This document shows, one piece after another, positions 50,642-58,080 of a stretch of 64,000 nucleotides of DNA; the first letter of the stretch is position 1; every line of letters begins with the position of its first letter. The notes under the pieces are model-generated. The model had not been told where the DNA came from. It saw nothing but the letters and a program-made list of their open reading frames with translations, and ran no database searches. The DNA is from DASQZJ01 sp035638775. GTDB lineage: Bacteria > Pseudomonadota > Gammaproteobacteria > UBA5335 > SLRW01. Position numbers and translations under genes: made by a program. Location of the stretch: contig DASQZJ010000023.1 of NCBI GenBank assembly GCA_035638775.1, forward strand, positions 1 to 64,000, in the 5' to 3' direction.

Positions 50642-52210
50642 ATGACCCGCCGGCGCGAATCCGGCCCCGCCCCGTCGCGGCCGCCCACCTACCGCCCCCT
50701 CACCATCTCCGGGGGCATCCGCGCCGCGGCCGGGCGTACGCCGGACAAGCCGGCACTCGGCATGGACGGCCGCTCGCTGTGCTACCGCGACCTGGTCGAA
50801 CGTATCGACCGCGTGTCCAATGCGGCGCGGGCCGGGCTGGGCCTGGCCCGCGGGGAACGCGTGGCGCTGCTGGCGCCCAACTGCCCCGAGCTGGTGGAGC
50901 TGGTGTGCGGACTGTCCGCGGTCGGGATCGCGGCGGTGATGGTCAATCCGCGGCTCACCGCGGCCGAGATCGCCTACATCTGCGCCGACTCGGGCGCACG
51001 CGCGATGCTGGTGCATCCCGAGCTCGAGGACCTGGCCCGGTCGGCCGACCTGCCCGGGATCGAGCAGATCATCGTGCTCGGGCCCGGCTACGAGGACTGG
51101 CTCGGCAGGGCCGCCGCCACCCCGCCCGGGGCCGCCGTGGAGGAGTGGGACGTGTTCGCCATGCACTACACGGCGGGCACCACGGGGGAGCCCAAGGGCG
51201 TGCTGCTGCCCCACCGCTCGCGCGCCCTCACCTTCTTCGGCATGGCCGCGGAGTACGGCTGCTACGGTCCCGCCGACCGCGCGCTGGCGATCGCGCCGAT
51301 GTTCCACGGCGCGGGCTTCGCCTTCGCCGTGGCCCCCGTGTTCTTCGGCGGCTACTGCGAGATCCTCCCGCGCTTCGACCCGGAGCGCGCCCTGGGATTG
51401 ATGGCCGACTGCGCCGTCACCAACACCTTCATGGTGCCGACCCATTTCCAGGCACTGTTCGCGCTGGGCGCACAGGTGCTGCAGCGCCAGCGCACGCCGG
51501 CCCTGCGGACCATCGTCTCGAACGCGGCACCGCTGGCCCAGGCGATGAAGGAGCGCATCGTGGCGTACTTCGGCGAGGGGATCCTGCACGAGACCTACGG
51601 CTCCACCGAGGCCGGCATCGTGTGCAACCTGCGACCGGAGGACCAGCTGCGCAAGCAGCAGTGCGTGGGCCTGCCGTTCCCCTGCACCGAGGTGCGCCTG
51701 CTGGGCGACGACGGCCGGGAGGTGGCGCCGGGCGAGGTGGGCGAGCTGCACAGCCTCTCGCCGTACCTGTTCAACGGCTACTGGGGCCGGCCGGAGGCGA
51801 CCGCGCAAGCGCTGCGCGAGGGCTGGCTGACGGTCGGAGACCTGGCCCGGCGGGACGAGGAAGGCTACCTGTACATCGTCGACCGCAAGAAGGACATGAT
51901 CATCTCCGGCGGGGTGAACGTCTACCCGCGGGAGATCGAGGAGCACCTGCTGCGCCATCCGGGGGTCGCGGAAGCGGCGGTCATCGGCGTACCCGACGAG
52001 TACTGGGGCGAGGCGGTGCGGGCCTGCGTGGTGCGCCGGCCCGGTGCGGACGTGACCGCCGGGCAGCTCATGGCGCACTGCGAGGGGCACCTCGCACGCT
52101 ACAAGCTGCCGCGGGTGATCGCGTTCGTGGACGAACTGCCCCGCAACGCCGCCGGAAAGGTGCTCAAGCGGCAGCTGCGGGACACCTTCGAAAGGGGCAC
52201 GGGAGCATGA
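50642..52210 (+). CDS. AMP-forming acyl-CoA synthetase
   Basis: 522 aa. ATP/AMP loop HYTAGTTGEPKGVLLPH, HETYGSTEAGIV, the hinge LTVGDLARRDEEGYLYIVDR followed by KKDMIISGGVNVYPREIEEH, and the catalytic Lys in RNAAGKVLKRQ. It activates a carboxylic acid, aromatic or fatty, to its CoA thioester. The pocket does not identify the substrate. It overlaps the nitrilase gene by four bases, so the acid may be the nitrilase product. The ATG at 50642 has only a weak purine-rich site. Confidence 0.93.
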   Translation: MTRRRESGPAPSRPPTYRPLTISGGIRAAAGRTPDKPALGMDGRSLCYRDLVERIDRVSNAARAGLGLARGERVALLAPNCPELVELVCGLSAVGIAAVMVNPRLTAAEIAYICADSGARAMLVHPELEDLARSADLPGIEQIIVLGPGYEDWLGRAAATPPGAAVEEWDVFAMHYTAGTTGEPKGVLLPHRSRALTFFGMAAEYGCYGPADRALAIAPMFHGAGFAFAVAPVFFGGYCEILPRFDPERALGLMADCAVTNTFMVPTHFQALFALGAQVLQRQRTPALRTIVSNAAPLAQAMKERIVAYFGEGILHETYGSTEAGIVCNLRPEDQLRKQQCVGLPFPCTEVRLLGDDGREVAPGEVGELHSLSPYLFNGYWGRPEATAQALREGWLTVGDLARRDEEGYLYIVDRKKDMIISGGVNVYPREIEEHLLRHPGVAEAAVIGVPDEYWGEAVRACVVRRPGADVTAGQLMAHCEGHLARYKLPRVIAFVDELPRNAAGKVLKRQLRDTFERGTGA

Positions 52211-53154
52211 CCATGCGCATTGCCGCGGCACACGTGGCGCCGGTGCTGCTGGACCGGCAGGCCTGCATCGGCAAGGCCTGTGACTGGATCGAGCGCGCGG
52301 GCCGGGAGGGCGTCGGTCTGCTGGTTTTTCCGGAGGTGTTCGTGCCCGGCTTCCCGTACTGGATCAACTGTTACCCGCCGCTGGCACAGGGGGAGCTGAA
52401 CCTGCGCTACATGCGCGCATCGGTGGCGGTTCCGGGACCGGAGATCGATGCCGTCCGCGACGCCGCGCGCGCCGCCGGCGTGACCGTGGTGCTGGGCGTG
52501 AGCGAGCGCGACGGCGGCACCTGCTACAACACCCAGGTGTTCGTCGCCGCCGACGGCACCCTGCTGGGCAAGCATCGCAAGCTGCAGCCGACCTACGCCG
52601 AGCGCTACATCTGGGGCCAGGGAGACGGCTCCACGCTGCGCGTGTGGGACACGCCCGCCGGGCGCGTCGGCGGGCTGGCCTGCTGGGAGCACACCATGAA
52701 CCTGGCGCGGCAGGCGCTGATCGACCAGGGGCTGCAGATCCATGCCGGCTCCTGGCCGGCGCTCGGCACCCTGGCCGGCTTCGACGCCATGTTCGACGAC
52801 CAGGTCGAGGCCATGAGCCGCGCCCATGCGATCACGGGCCAGTGTTTCGTGGTGGTGGCCCAGGATACCGTTACCCGGCAGATGCTGGACGTCATGAGCG
52901 ACGCCCTGGGGCCGCAGGAATTGCTGGCCCCCGGGGGCGGCTGGTCGGCGGTGATCCATCCCTGGGGTACGTACCTCGCCGGTCCTCATCGCGGCGGCGA
53001 CGAAGCGCTGGTCCTGGCGGACGTCGATCCGGGCGACATCGACGTGGTCAAGGGCTTCGTCGACACCGCCGGTCACTATGCGCGGCCGGAGGTGCTGCGC
53101 CTGGTGCTCGACGACCGTGCCCGCACCCCGCTGCAACGGTGCGGGCGCGACTGA
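52207..53154 (+). CDS. nitrilase
   Basis: 315 aa. The Glu-Lys-Cys triad is complete: E43 in FPEVFVPGFPYW, K125 in KHRKLQPTYAER and C159 in ACWEHTMNLAR. The CWEHTMNL and GKHRKLQPTYAER blocks place it among true nitrilases rather than amidases. It hydrolyses R-CN to R-COOH plus ammonia. The start overlaps the synthetase stop. A 9-bp stem (53119-53146) sits just before its stop, and its loop CCGCTGCAAC repeats the activator-site half. Substrate (aryl, aliphatic or arylacetonitrile) undetermined. Confidence 0.92.
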   Translation: MTMRIAAAHVAPVLLDRQACIGKACDWIERAGREGVGLLVFPEVFVPGFPYWINCYPPLAQGELNLRYMRASVAVPGPEIDAVRDAARAAGVTVVLGVSERDGGTCYNTQVFVAADGTLLGKHRKLQPTYAERYIWGQGDGSTLRVWDTPAGRVGGLACWEHTMNLARQALIDQGLQIHAGSWPALGTLAGFDAMFDDQVEAMSRAHAITGQCFVVVAQDTVTRQMLDVMSDALGPQELLAPGGGWSAVIHPWGTYLAGPHRGGDEALVLADVDPGDIDVVKGFVDTAGHYARPEVLRLVLDDRARTPLQRCGRD

Positions 53155-53176
53155 CGTCGCGCCGATGCATCGCCGC

Positions 53177-53192
53177 GTTCCGCGGCTGGAAC
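53177..53192 (+). promoter_or_regulatory. activator-site palindrome GTTCC-N6-GGAAC
   Basis: Perfect inverted repeat GTTCCGCGGCTGGAAC, of the same architecture as the sites at 37595 and 55866. Its centre is about 84 bases before the -24 element at 53268, nearly the same distance as at 55866. Confidence 0.6.
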
Positions 53193-53267
53193 GCCGCGAG
53201 CGAGGTCGCCTCGCCGACTCCCCGCCGAGAGCCGCCGGCTCCGGGTTCCCGCGGCCCCGCGTGCGCG

Positions 53268-53282
53268 TGGCACGGTTCTTGT
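53268..53282 (+). promoter_or_regulatory. sigma-54 promoter for the FAD-oxidase operon
   Basis: TGGCAC-GGTTC-TTGT: perfect -24, with T for the last base at -12. It lies about 170 bases before the ATG at 53453. Confidence 0.75.
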
Positions 53283-53452
53283 AACGGGATCCGCACGGGC
53301 AGGGTGCCCGGCCGACCGGCGAGTCGTCCGTGGGACCCCGGTGGAACGCGCCGGTTCGGACTCCGCGGCACCCCGCCCTCCATGGTTCTGCCGGGCGCCG
53401 GGACGGGCGGGGATCCCGCCGCCCGGGGACGGCCGGAAGCGAGGGAGAAACG

Positions 53453-55060
53453 ATGTCCGCGACGACGCAAACGGCGGGTTCGGAACTGCAGGCCAGGCTC
53501 GCCGCCGTGCTCGGCAGGGAGCAGGTGCTGACCGACCCGGCTTCCCGGGATTACTTCTCCCGGGACCTGAGCTACCTGCCGTGGGAGCGCGCGGCGCTGG
53601 TGGTGAGTCCGGCGACCACGGAAGAGCTGGCCGAGGCAGTGCGCCTGGCCACCGCGGCCGGCCACGCGGTGATTCCCCGGGGCGGCGGGATGTCGTATAC
53701 GCGCGGCTACACGCCGGACAGCAGCCGCTCGGTGATCGTGGACATGCGCCGCATGGACCGCGTGGTCGAGATCAATACCGAGGACATGTACGTCACGGTC
53801 GAGTGCGGCTGCACCTGGAAGAAGCTGTACGAGGCGCTGCGCGAGAAGGACGTGCGTACGCCGTACTACGGGCCGCTGTCGGGGATGTTCGCGACCGTGG
53901 GCGGGGCGCTGTCCCAGAACAGCCTGTTCCTGGGCTCGGGCGACAACAACACCGCCGCCGAGAGCCTGCTCGGGCTGGAAGTGATCCTCGGTGACGGCAC
54001 GCTGCTCCGGACCGGTTCCTGGGCGCACCGTCACAGCAACCCCTTCTACCGGCACTTCGGGCCGGACGTCAGCGGCATCTTCACCGCCGATACGGGCGCG
54101 TTCGGCTTCAAGGCGCGCGCGACGCTGCGCCTGATCCGCCGGCCGGCCGCGACCTTCACCATGTCGTTCGCGTTCCGGACGCTGCGCGACCTCCTGGGGA
54201 CACAGACCGAGATGGCGCGCCTGCGCATCGCGGCCGAGTGCTACGGCTTCGATCCGTACTACAACGCCGCGTTCGAGAAGAGCGGCTTCAGCTTCAAACA
54301 GGGGGTGGCGACGCTGCGCGGCGTGGCCCGCTCGGGCCGGACGCTGGCGGCAGGTCTCGGGAATGCCCTGCGCGTCGCGCGCGCCGGCCGTACGGTCCTG
54401 CGGGGCGTGCCGTACTCCCTGCACATGACCTTCGAGGGCCACACGCCGACGATCGCCGCGGAGAAGCTGCTGATGGCGCGCGAGATCTGCCGGCACCACC
54501 ACGGCACCGAGATCGACAACAGTCTGCCCACGGTGTTCAACGCGACACCGTTCGACGGCGTCGGCTCGGTGATCCTGGGCGCGGACGGCGAGATCTGGCT
54601 TCCGGTGCACGGATTCATGCCTTTGTCGCGGGTGCAGGCCGTGGGTGCGGCCATCGAGCAGTTCTTCGCCGACAACCGGGAGCTGATGGAAAGCCACCGC
54701 ATCCGCACCTCGTACCTGACCTGCTTCGCCGGCACCGAGTTCGTCATCGAGCCGAGCTTCTACTGGTACGACGAGGTGCAGCAGTTCCGGCTGGACAAGC
54801 TGGAGCCGGACAAGCGGCGGCAGTGGCAGGGCCGTTCGCCGGAGCCCGAGGCCCGGGCCGTCGCCCTGGACCTGCGCGACCGGTTGCGCCAGCTGATGGA
54901 CGAGCACGGCTGCTGCCACCTCCAGATCGGACGCTACTACCCCTATCGCGAGATGATGAACAACGAGGCCCTGTGGTCCCTGCTCGGCATGCTGAAGGAG
55001 GACCTGGACCCGAGGGGACTGGTCAACCCCGGGTCGCTGGGGCTGGAGGAGGACGCATGA
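53453..55060 (+). CDS. FAD-linked oxidase, PCMH/VAO-type
   Basis: 535 aa. A PCMH-type FAD-binding N-terminal domain (AVIPRGGGMSYTRGYTPDSS; GGALSQNSLFLGSGDNNTAA; SGIFTADTGAFGFKARATLR) and a C-terminal cap ending RYYPYREMMNNEALWSLLGM. The family oxidises phenolic alcohols, p-cresols or hydroxy acids. No obvious covalent-flavin Tyr/His can be assigned by eye. It is the first gene after the sigma-54 promoter at 53268. The ATG at 53453 has a GAGGGAGAAACG site. Electron acceptor unknown. Confidence 0.88.
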   Translation: MSATTQTAGSELQARLAAVLGREQVLTDPASRDYFSRDLSYLPWERAALVVSPATTEELAEAVRLATAAGHAVIPRGGGMSYTRGYTPDSSRSVIVDMRRMDRVVEINTEDMYVTVECGCTWKKLYEALREKDVRTPYYGPLSGMFATVGGALSQNSLFLGSGDNNTAAESLLGLEVILGDGTLLRTGSWAHRHSNPFYRHFGPDVSGIFTADTGAFGFKARATLRLIRRPAATFTMSFAFRTLRDLLGTQTEMARLRIAAECYGFDPYYNAAFEKSGFSFKQGVATLRGVARSGRTLAAGLGNALRVARAGRTVLRGVPYSLHMTFEGHTPTIAAEKLLMAREICRHHHGTEIDNSLPTVFNATPFDGVGSVILGADGEIWLPVHGFMPLSRVQAVGAAIEQFFADNRELMESHRIRTSYLTCFAGTEFVIEPSFYWYDEVQQFRLDKLEPDKRRQWQGRSPEPEARAVALDLRDRLRQLMDEHGCCHLQIGRYYPYREMMNNEALWSLLGMLKEDLDPRGLVNPGSLGLEEDA

Positions 55061-55854
55061 GCATCCGGAAGGGATATGTCGACACCCGGGACGGGCAGAT
55101 CCACTATCGCGTCAGCGCCGCGGCCGGGCCGGCGCTCGTGTTCCTGCACCAGACCGCCAGCTCGTCCGCGATGTGGGAGCAGATCATGCAGCGCCTGGAA
55201 GGACGCTGCCACATGGTCGCCCTCGACACGCCGGGCTTCGGCGGGTCTTACGACCCCGGCGTGGTGGCCCCGGACATCGGCTACTACCGCGATGCGTTCC
55301 TGGAGGCCCTGGCGGGGCTGGGGCTGGAGGAGTTCCACCTGTGCGGTCATCACACCGGTGCCTGCGTGGCCGTGGACATCGCGGCCCGCCATCCCCGCCG
55401 GGTGCTGAGCCTGGCGATCTTCGGCCCGGTCCAGCTCACCGCCGCGGAGCGGGAGGAGTTCCGCAAGCACTTCTCGGAGCCGATCGCGCCGCGCGCCGAC
55501 GGCGGACACCTGCAGCAAACCTGGGACTACCTCGCCGGGCTGGGCGCCGACCGCTCCCTCGATCTGCACCACCGCGAGCTGCTCGACACGGTGCGCGCCT
55601 GGCGCGGACGGGCGGCGGCCTACGCGGCGGTGTGGGACCAGGACTTCCCGTCGCTGTACGCCCGGGTGCAGTGCCCGACCCTGATCATGGCGGCCCGCGA
55701 CGACGTGCTGTGGCCCTACTTCGAGCGGGCCCGGCGGGACCGGCCCGAGGTGCGGTCCGTGGTCCTGGAGGGCGCGAACTTCGAACCGGATCTCGACCCG
55801 GATGCCTCGAGCGCCGCGTTGAACGAGCTGGTCGTCTCCGCGGGCCCGCACTGA
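55057..55854 (+). CDS. alpha/beta hydrolase-like protein with His in place of the nucleophile Ser
   Basis: 265 aa, clear alpha/beta-hydrolase fold (PALVFLHQTASSSAMWEQIM; ALDTPGFGGSYDPG). The nucleophile elbow reads CGHHTGA, so the Ser/Asp/Cys position is His99, and the usual C-terminal His block reads GANFEPDLDP with no His. An acid is present in AARDDVLWP. It is therefore unlikely to be a normal esterase and may act as a cofactor-less dioxygenase-like or non-catalytic binding protein. It overlaps the oxidase stop (ATGA), so the two are coupled. Confidence 0.8.
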   Translation: MSIRKGYVDTRDGQIHYRVSAAAGPALVFLHQTASSSAMWEQIMQRLEGRCHMVALDTPGFGGSYDPGVVAPDIGYYRDAFLEALAGLGLEEFHLCGHHTGACVAVDIAARHPRRVLSLAIFGPVQLTAAEREEFRKHFSEPIAPRADGGHLQQTWDYLAGLGADRSLDLHHRELLDTVRAWRGRAAAYAAVWDQDFPSLYARVQCPTLIMAARDDVLWPYFERARRDRPEVRSVVLEGANFEPDLDPDASSAALNELVVSAGPH

Positions 55855-55865
55855 CTTCGCGGAAT

Positions 55866-55881
55866 GTTGCACCGCTGCAAC
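55866..55881 (+). promoter_or_regulatory. activator-site palindrome GTTGC-N6-GCAAC
   Basis: Perfect inverted repeat GTTGCACCGCTGCAAC, centred about 82 bases before the -24 element at 55956. The TGTTGC-n-CCGCTGCAAC string matches the 37595 site (other strand) at 16 of 17 bases. Confidence 0.7.
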
Positions 55882-55955
55882 GCACTGGTCGCAGGTGCGC
55901 GTCGCTCCGGCGGCCGGCCGCCTGCCCGGGCCGCGTCCGGCGGGGGCGCCGCTCG

Positions 55956-55970
55956 TGGCACGGAACTTGT
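55956..55970 (+). promoter_or_regulatory. sigma-54 promoter for the 56016-60908 operon
   Basis: TGGCAC-GGAAC-TTGT, the same form as at 53268. It lies 46 bases before the ATG at 56016. Confidence 0.75.
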
Positions 55971-56015
55971 AAGACGACGGGGGCCGGCCGGGCGAGAAGG
56001 GGAGGAGGTACGGCG

Positions 56016-56372
56016 ATGTCGAGGAAGGCCAAGGGCAAGCGCCCGATCTATTTCGAGAACCCCGAGAGCGACCGCCTGCTCGCGATCACGATGGCCGTGG
56101 CCGGCGAGCTCGCGGTGCTGCGGGAGCGGCTGGATACCGTCGAGCGCCTCGCCGAGGACCGGGGCCTGCTGCTGCGATCCGAGATCGAAAGCTACCGCGC
56201 CGACGAGGCCGTCGAGGACGAGCGCGAAGCCTGGCGTGCCGAGTACCTGGAGCGGGTCCTGCGGATCGTCCATCACGAGCTCGAATCCGAGCAGCAGGGC
56301 GAGACGCGCAGGAAATACGAGCGCGAGGTCCGCGACCATCTGCGGCAGGGAGCCGCCGAGATCGGTTCCTGA
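56016..56372 (+). CDS. small helical (coiled-coil-like) protein, 118 aa
   Basis: Charge-rich helical protein without Cys, signal or membrane segments. A long heptad-like stretch (ELAVLRERLDTVERLAEDRG, then later EREAWRAEYLERVLRIVHHE) suggests a coiled coil that may pair or tether other proteins of the operon. No family recognised. First gene after the promoter at 55956; the ATG has a GGGGAGGAGG ribosome site. The next gene follows after 45 bases. Confidence 0.6.
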   Translation: MSRKAKGKRPIYFENPESDRLLAITMAVAGELAVLRERLDTVERLAEDRGLLLRSEIESYRADEAVEDEREAWRAEYLERVLRIVHHELESEQQGETRRKYEREVRDHLRQGAAEIGS

Positions 56373-56417
56373 AGACCGCAACTGCCGGCCCGCGAGCGAA
56401 CCGGAGGAGGAGACGCG

Positions 56418-57575
56418 ATGAACGGTCAGACCCGACATGCAATGCTGCCGCAGGCGAGCCACGACGAGCTGGCGCGCCAGGCTTTCGTCCAGAGCTTCAA
56501 GATCCACCTGGCGAACGAGGTTTCGCCGGGCAACCGGGTGGTCTACGAGAAGCGCGTGCTCCCCGCCTTCGAGGAGCGCAACAAGCGCTCCTTCCGCGAC
56601 CGCCACGAGGTGCGCAAGGCCATGAACCGCGACGCCTATCATCAGCTGTGGTCGGCGCTGCAGCGCACCAGCCAGGAAATGATGTGGGATGCCGTCAGCA
56701 CCAGCGTGGACCGCCAGGCCGAGCAGCTGGCCGCGAGGGCGCGGCAGTGCGACGGCGCCCCGGCGGGCAGCCTGCGGCTCGACCCCGACCTGCCCCTGCC
56801 GCGCTATCACGCCGCCGTCGACATCCACTGCCAGCCGGGCGGCTATCACACGGAGCTGCGTGCGGACGACGTCGCCGCCGGCGCCATCTACGACCGGGCC
56901 GTCTACATCTACACCATGGGCCGGGCGGGCGCGCTCAACGACGACATGGGCAATTCCGTGGTGCTGCGGCTGCAGCGCGATTACCCGGACTTCCGCCCGC
57001 GCCGGATCCTGGACATGGGCTGCACCGTGGGGCACAGCACGCTGCCGTACGTGGATGCCTGGCCCGGGGCCGAGGTGCACGGCATCGACGTGGCGGCGCC
57101 GGTGCTGCGCTATGCCCACGGGCGGGCCGAGTCGCTCGGCAGGCGGGTGCACTTCTCGCAGCAGAATGCCGAGCACACCGACTTCGAGGACGAGAGCTTC
57201 GATCTCGTGGTCTCGCACATCCTGTTCCACGAGACGTCCGCCCGGGCACTGAAGAACATCGTCCGCGAGTGCCACCGGCTGCTCCGGCCCGGGGGCCTGA
57301 TGGCCCACCTGGAGGTCCCGCCCTATGCGGGCATGGATCTGTACGACCAGCACATGCTCGACTGGGATACCTACAACAACAACGAGCCCTTCTGGGGCGC
57401 GTCGCACGAGATCAGCTACGAGAAGCCCGGCACGGAGGCGGGCTTCGCCGCGGAGAACCTGGTCCAGACACTCACGCCCAGCGCGCTCGTGGATGCCCGC
57501 AAGCGTACCGGGGTCTTCCAGGGCGGGGACTTCGCGGGCGCCGGCCAGTGGTTCCTTTACCTGGGCCGCAAGTAG
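56418..57575 (+). CDS. SAM-dependent methyltransferase with long N-terminal region
   Basis: 385 aa. Residues about 190-330 form a class I methyltransferase (ILDMGCTVGHSTLPYVDAWP motif I; GIDVAAPVL; FDLVVSHILFHETSARALK; HRLLRPGGLMAHLEVPP). The first 190 residues, with a conserved-looking YHTELRADDVAAGAIYDRAV, are extra and may bind the substrate. Such enzymes methylate O, N or C of metabolites; the acceptor is unknown. The ATG at 56418 has a GGAGGAGGAG site. Lies between the coiled-coil and NTF2-like genes. Confidence 0.85.
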   Translation: MNGQTRHAMLPQASHDELARQAFVQSFKIHLANEVSPGNRVVYEKRVLPAFEERNKRSFRDRHEVRKAMNRDAYHQLWSALQRTSQEMMWDAVSTSVDRQAEQLAARARQCDGAPAGSLRLDPDLPLPRYHAAVDIHCQPGGYHTELRADDVAAGAIYDRAVYIYTMGRAGALNDDMGNSVVLRLQRDYPDFRPRRILDMGCTVGHSTLPYVDAWPGAEVHGIDVAAPVLRYAHGRAESLGRRVHFSQQNAEHTDFEDESFDLVVSHILFHETSARALKNIVRECHRLLRPGGLMAHLEVPPYAGMDLYDQHMLDWDTYNNNEPFWGASHEISYEKPGTEAGFAAENLVQTLTPSALVDARKRTGVFQGGDFAGAGQWFLYLGRK

Positions 57576-57619
57576 CCGCGGCCCGAGCGAGCGGCGCCGG
57601 CGGCGCCGGGAGGTGCGAG

Positions 57620-58030
57620 ATGACGAGCGCGGCCCGCCTGGAAGGGGATATCGGCGATCCCGACTGGAAGAAGCGCCGGGTCCTGGAGCTGCTCGACGGG
57701 GCGCTGGTCCCGGGAGACAGGGAGCGTCTGCAGGAGCTGGTTTCCCCGGAGGTGAAGATCGTGTTCCCGGGCTTCGAGGCCCGCGGGCACGCCGGCGTCG
57801 ACGAGCTGCTGGCGATGATCGACACGCTCTTCGACGGCTGTCCGACCAAGTCGTACGACCTCTGGATCTGCGAGGCCGACGCCGTGAACGTGCACGGGGT
57901 CCTCTACGGGCGCATGAAGGACGGCCGCTCGATGGACGGGACCCGGTACACGGACACGTTCCGGTTCGGGCCCGACGGGCGCGTCACGCACTGGCTGGTG
58001 TTCAACGACCTGGCGCTGCTGCCGGCGTAG
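57620..58030 (+). CDS. NTF2/SnoaL-like protein, 136 aa
   Basis: NTF2-fold protein: RVLELLDGALVPGDRERLQE, then VFPGFEARGHAGVDELLAMI, then YTDTFRFGPDGRVTHWLVFN. It resembles SnoaL-type cyclases and delta-5-3-ketosteroid-isomerase-like proteins, though no catalytic Tyr/Asp pair can be assigned. In an operon after the methyltransferase and before the flavoprotein, it may isomerise or dehydrate the intermediate. The ATG at 57620 has a GGGAGGTG site. Confidence 0.82.
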   Translation: MTSAARLEGDIGDPDWKKRRVLELLDGALVPGDRERLQELVSPEVKIVFPGFEARGHAGVDELLAMIDTLFDGCPTKSYDLWICEADAVNVHGVLYGRMKDGRSMDGTRYTDTFRFGPDGRVTHWLVFNDLALLPA

Positions 58031-58080
58031 TGCCCGCCTGACGATCCGGCCCGCCCGCCGCCCGCACAGGAGCTGCAGCC

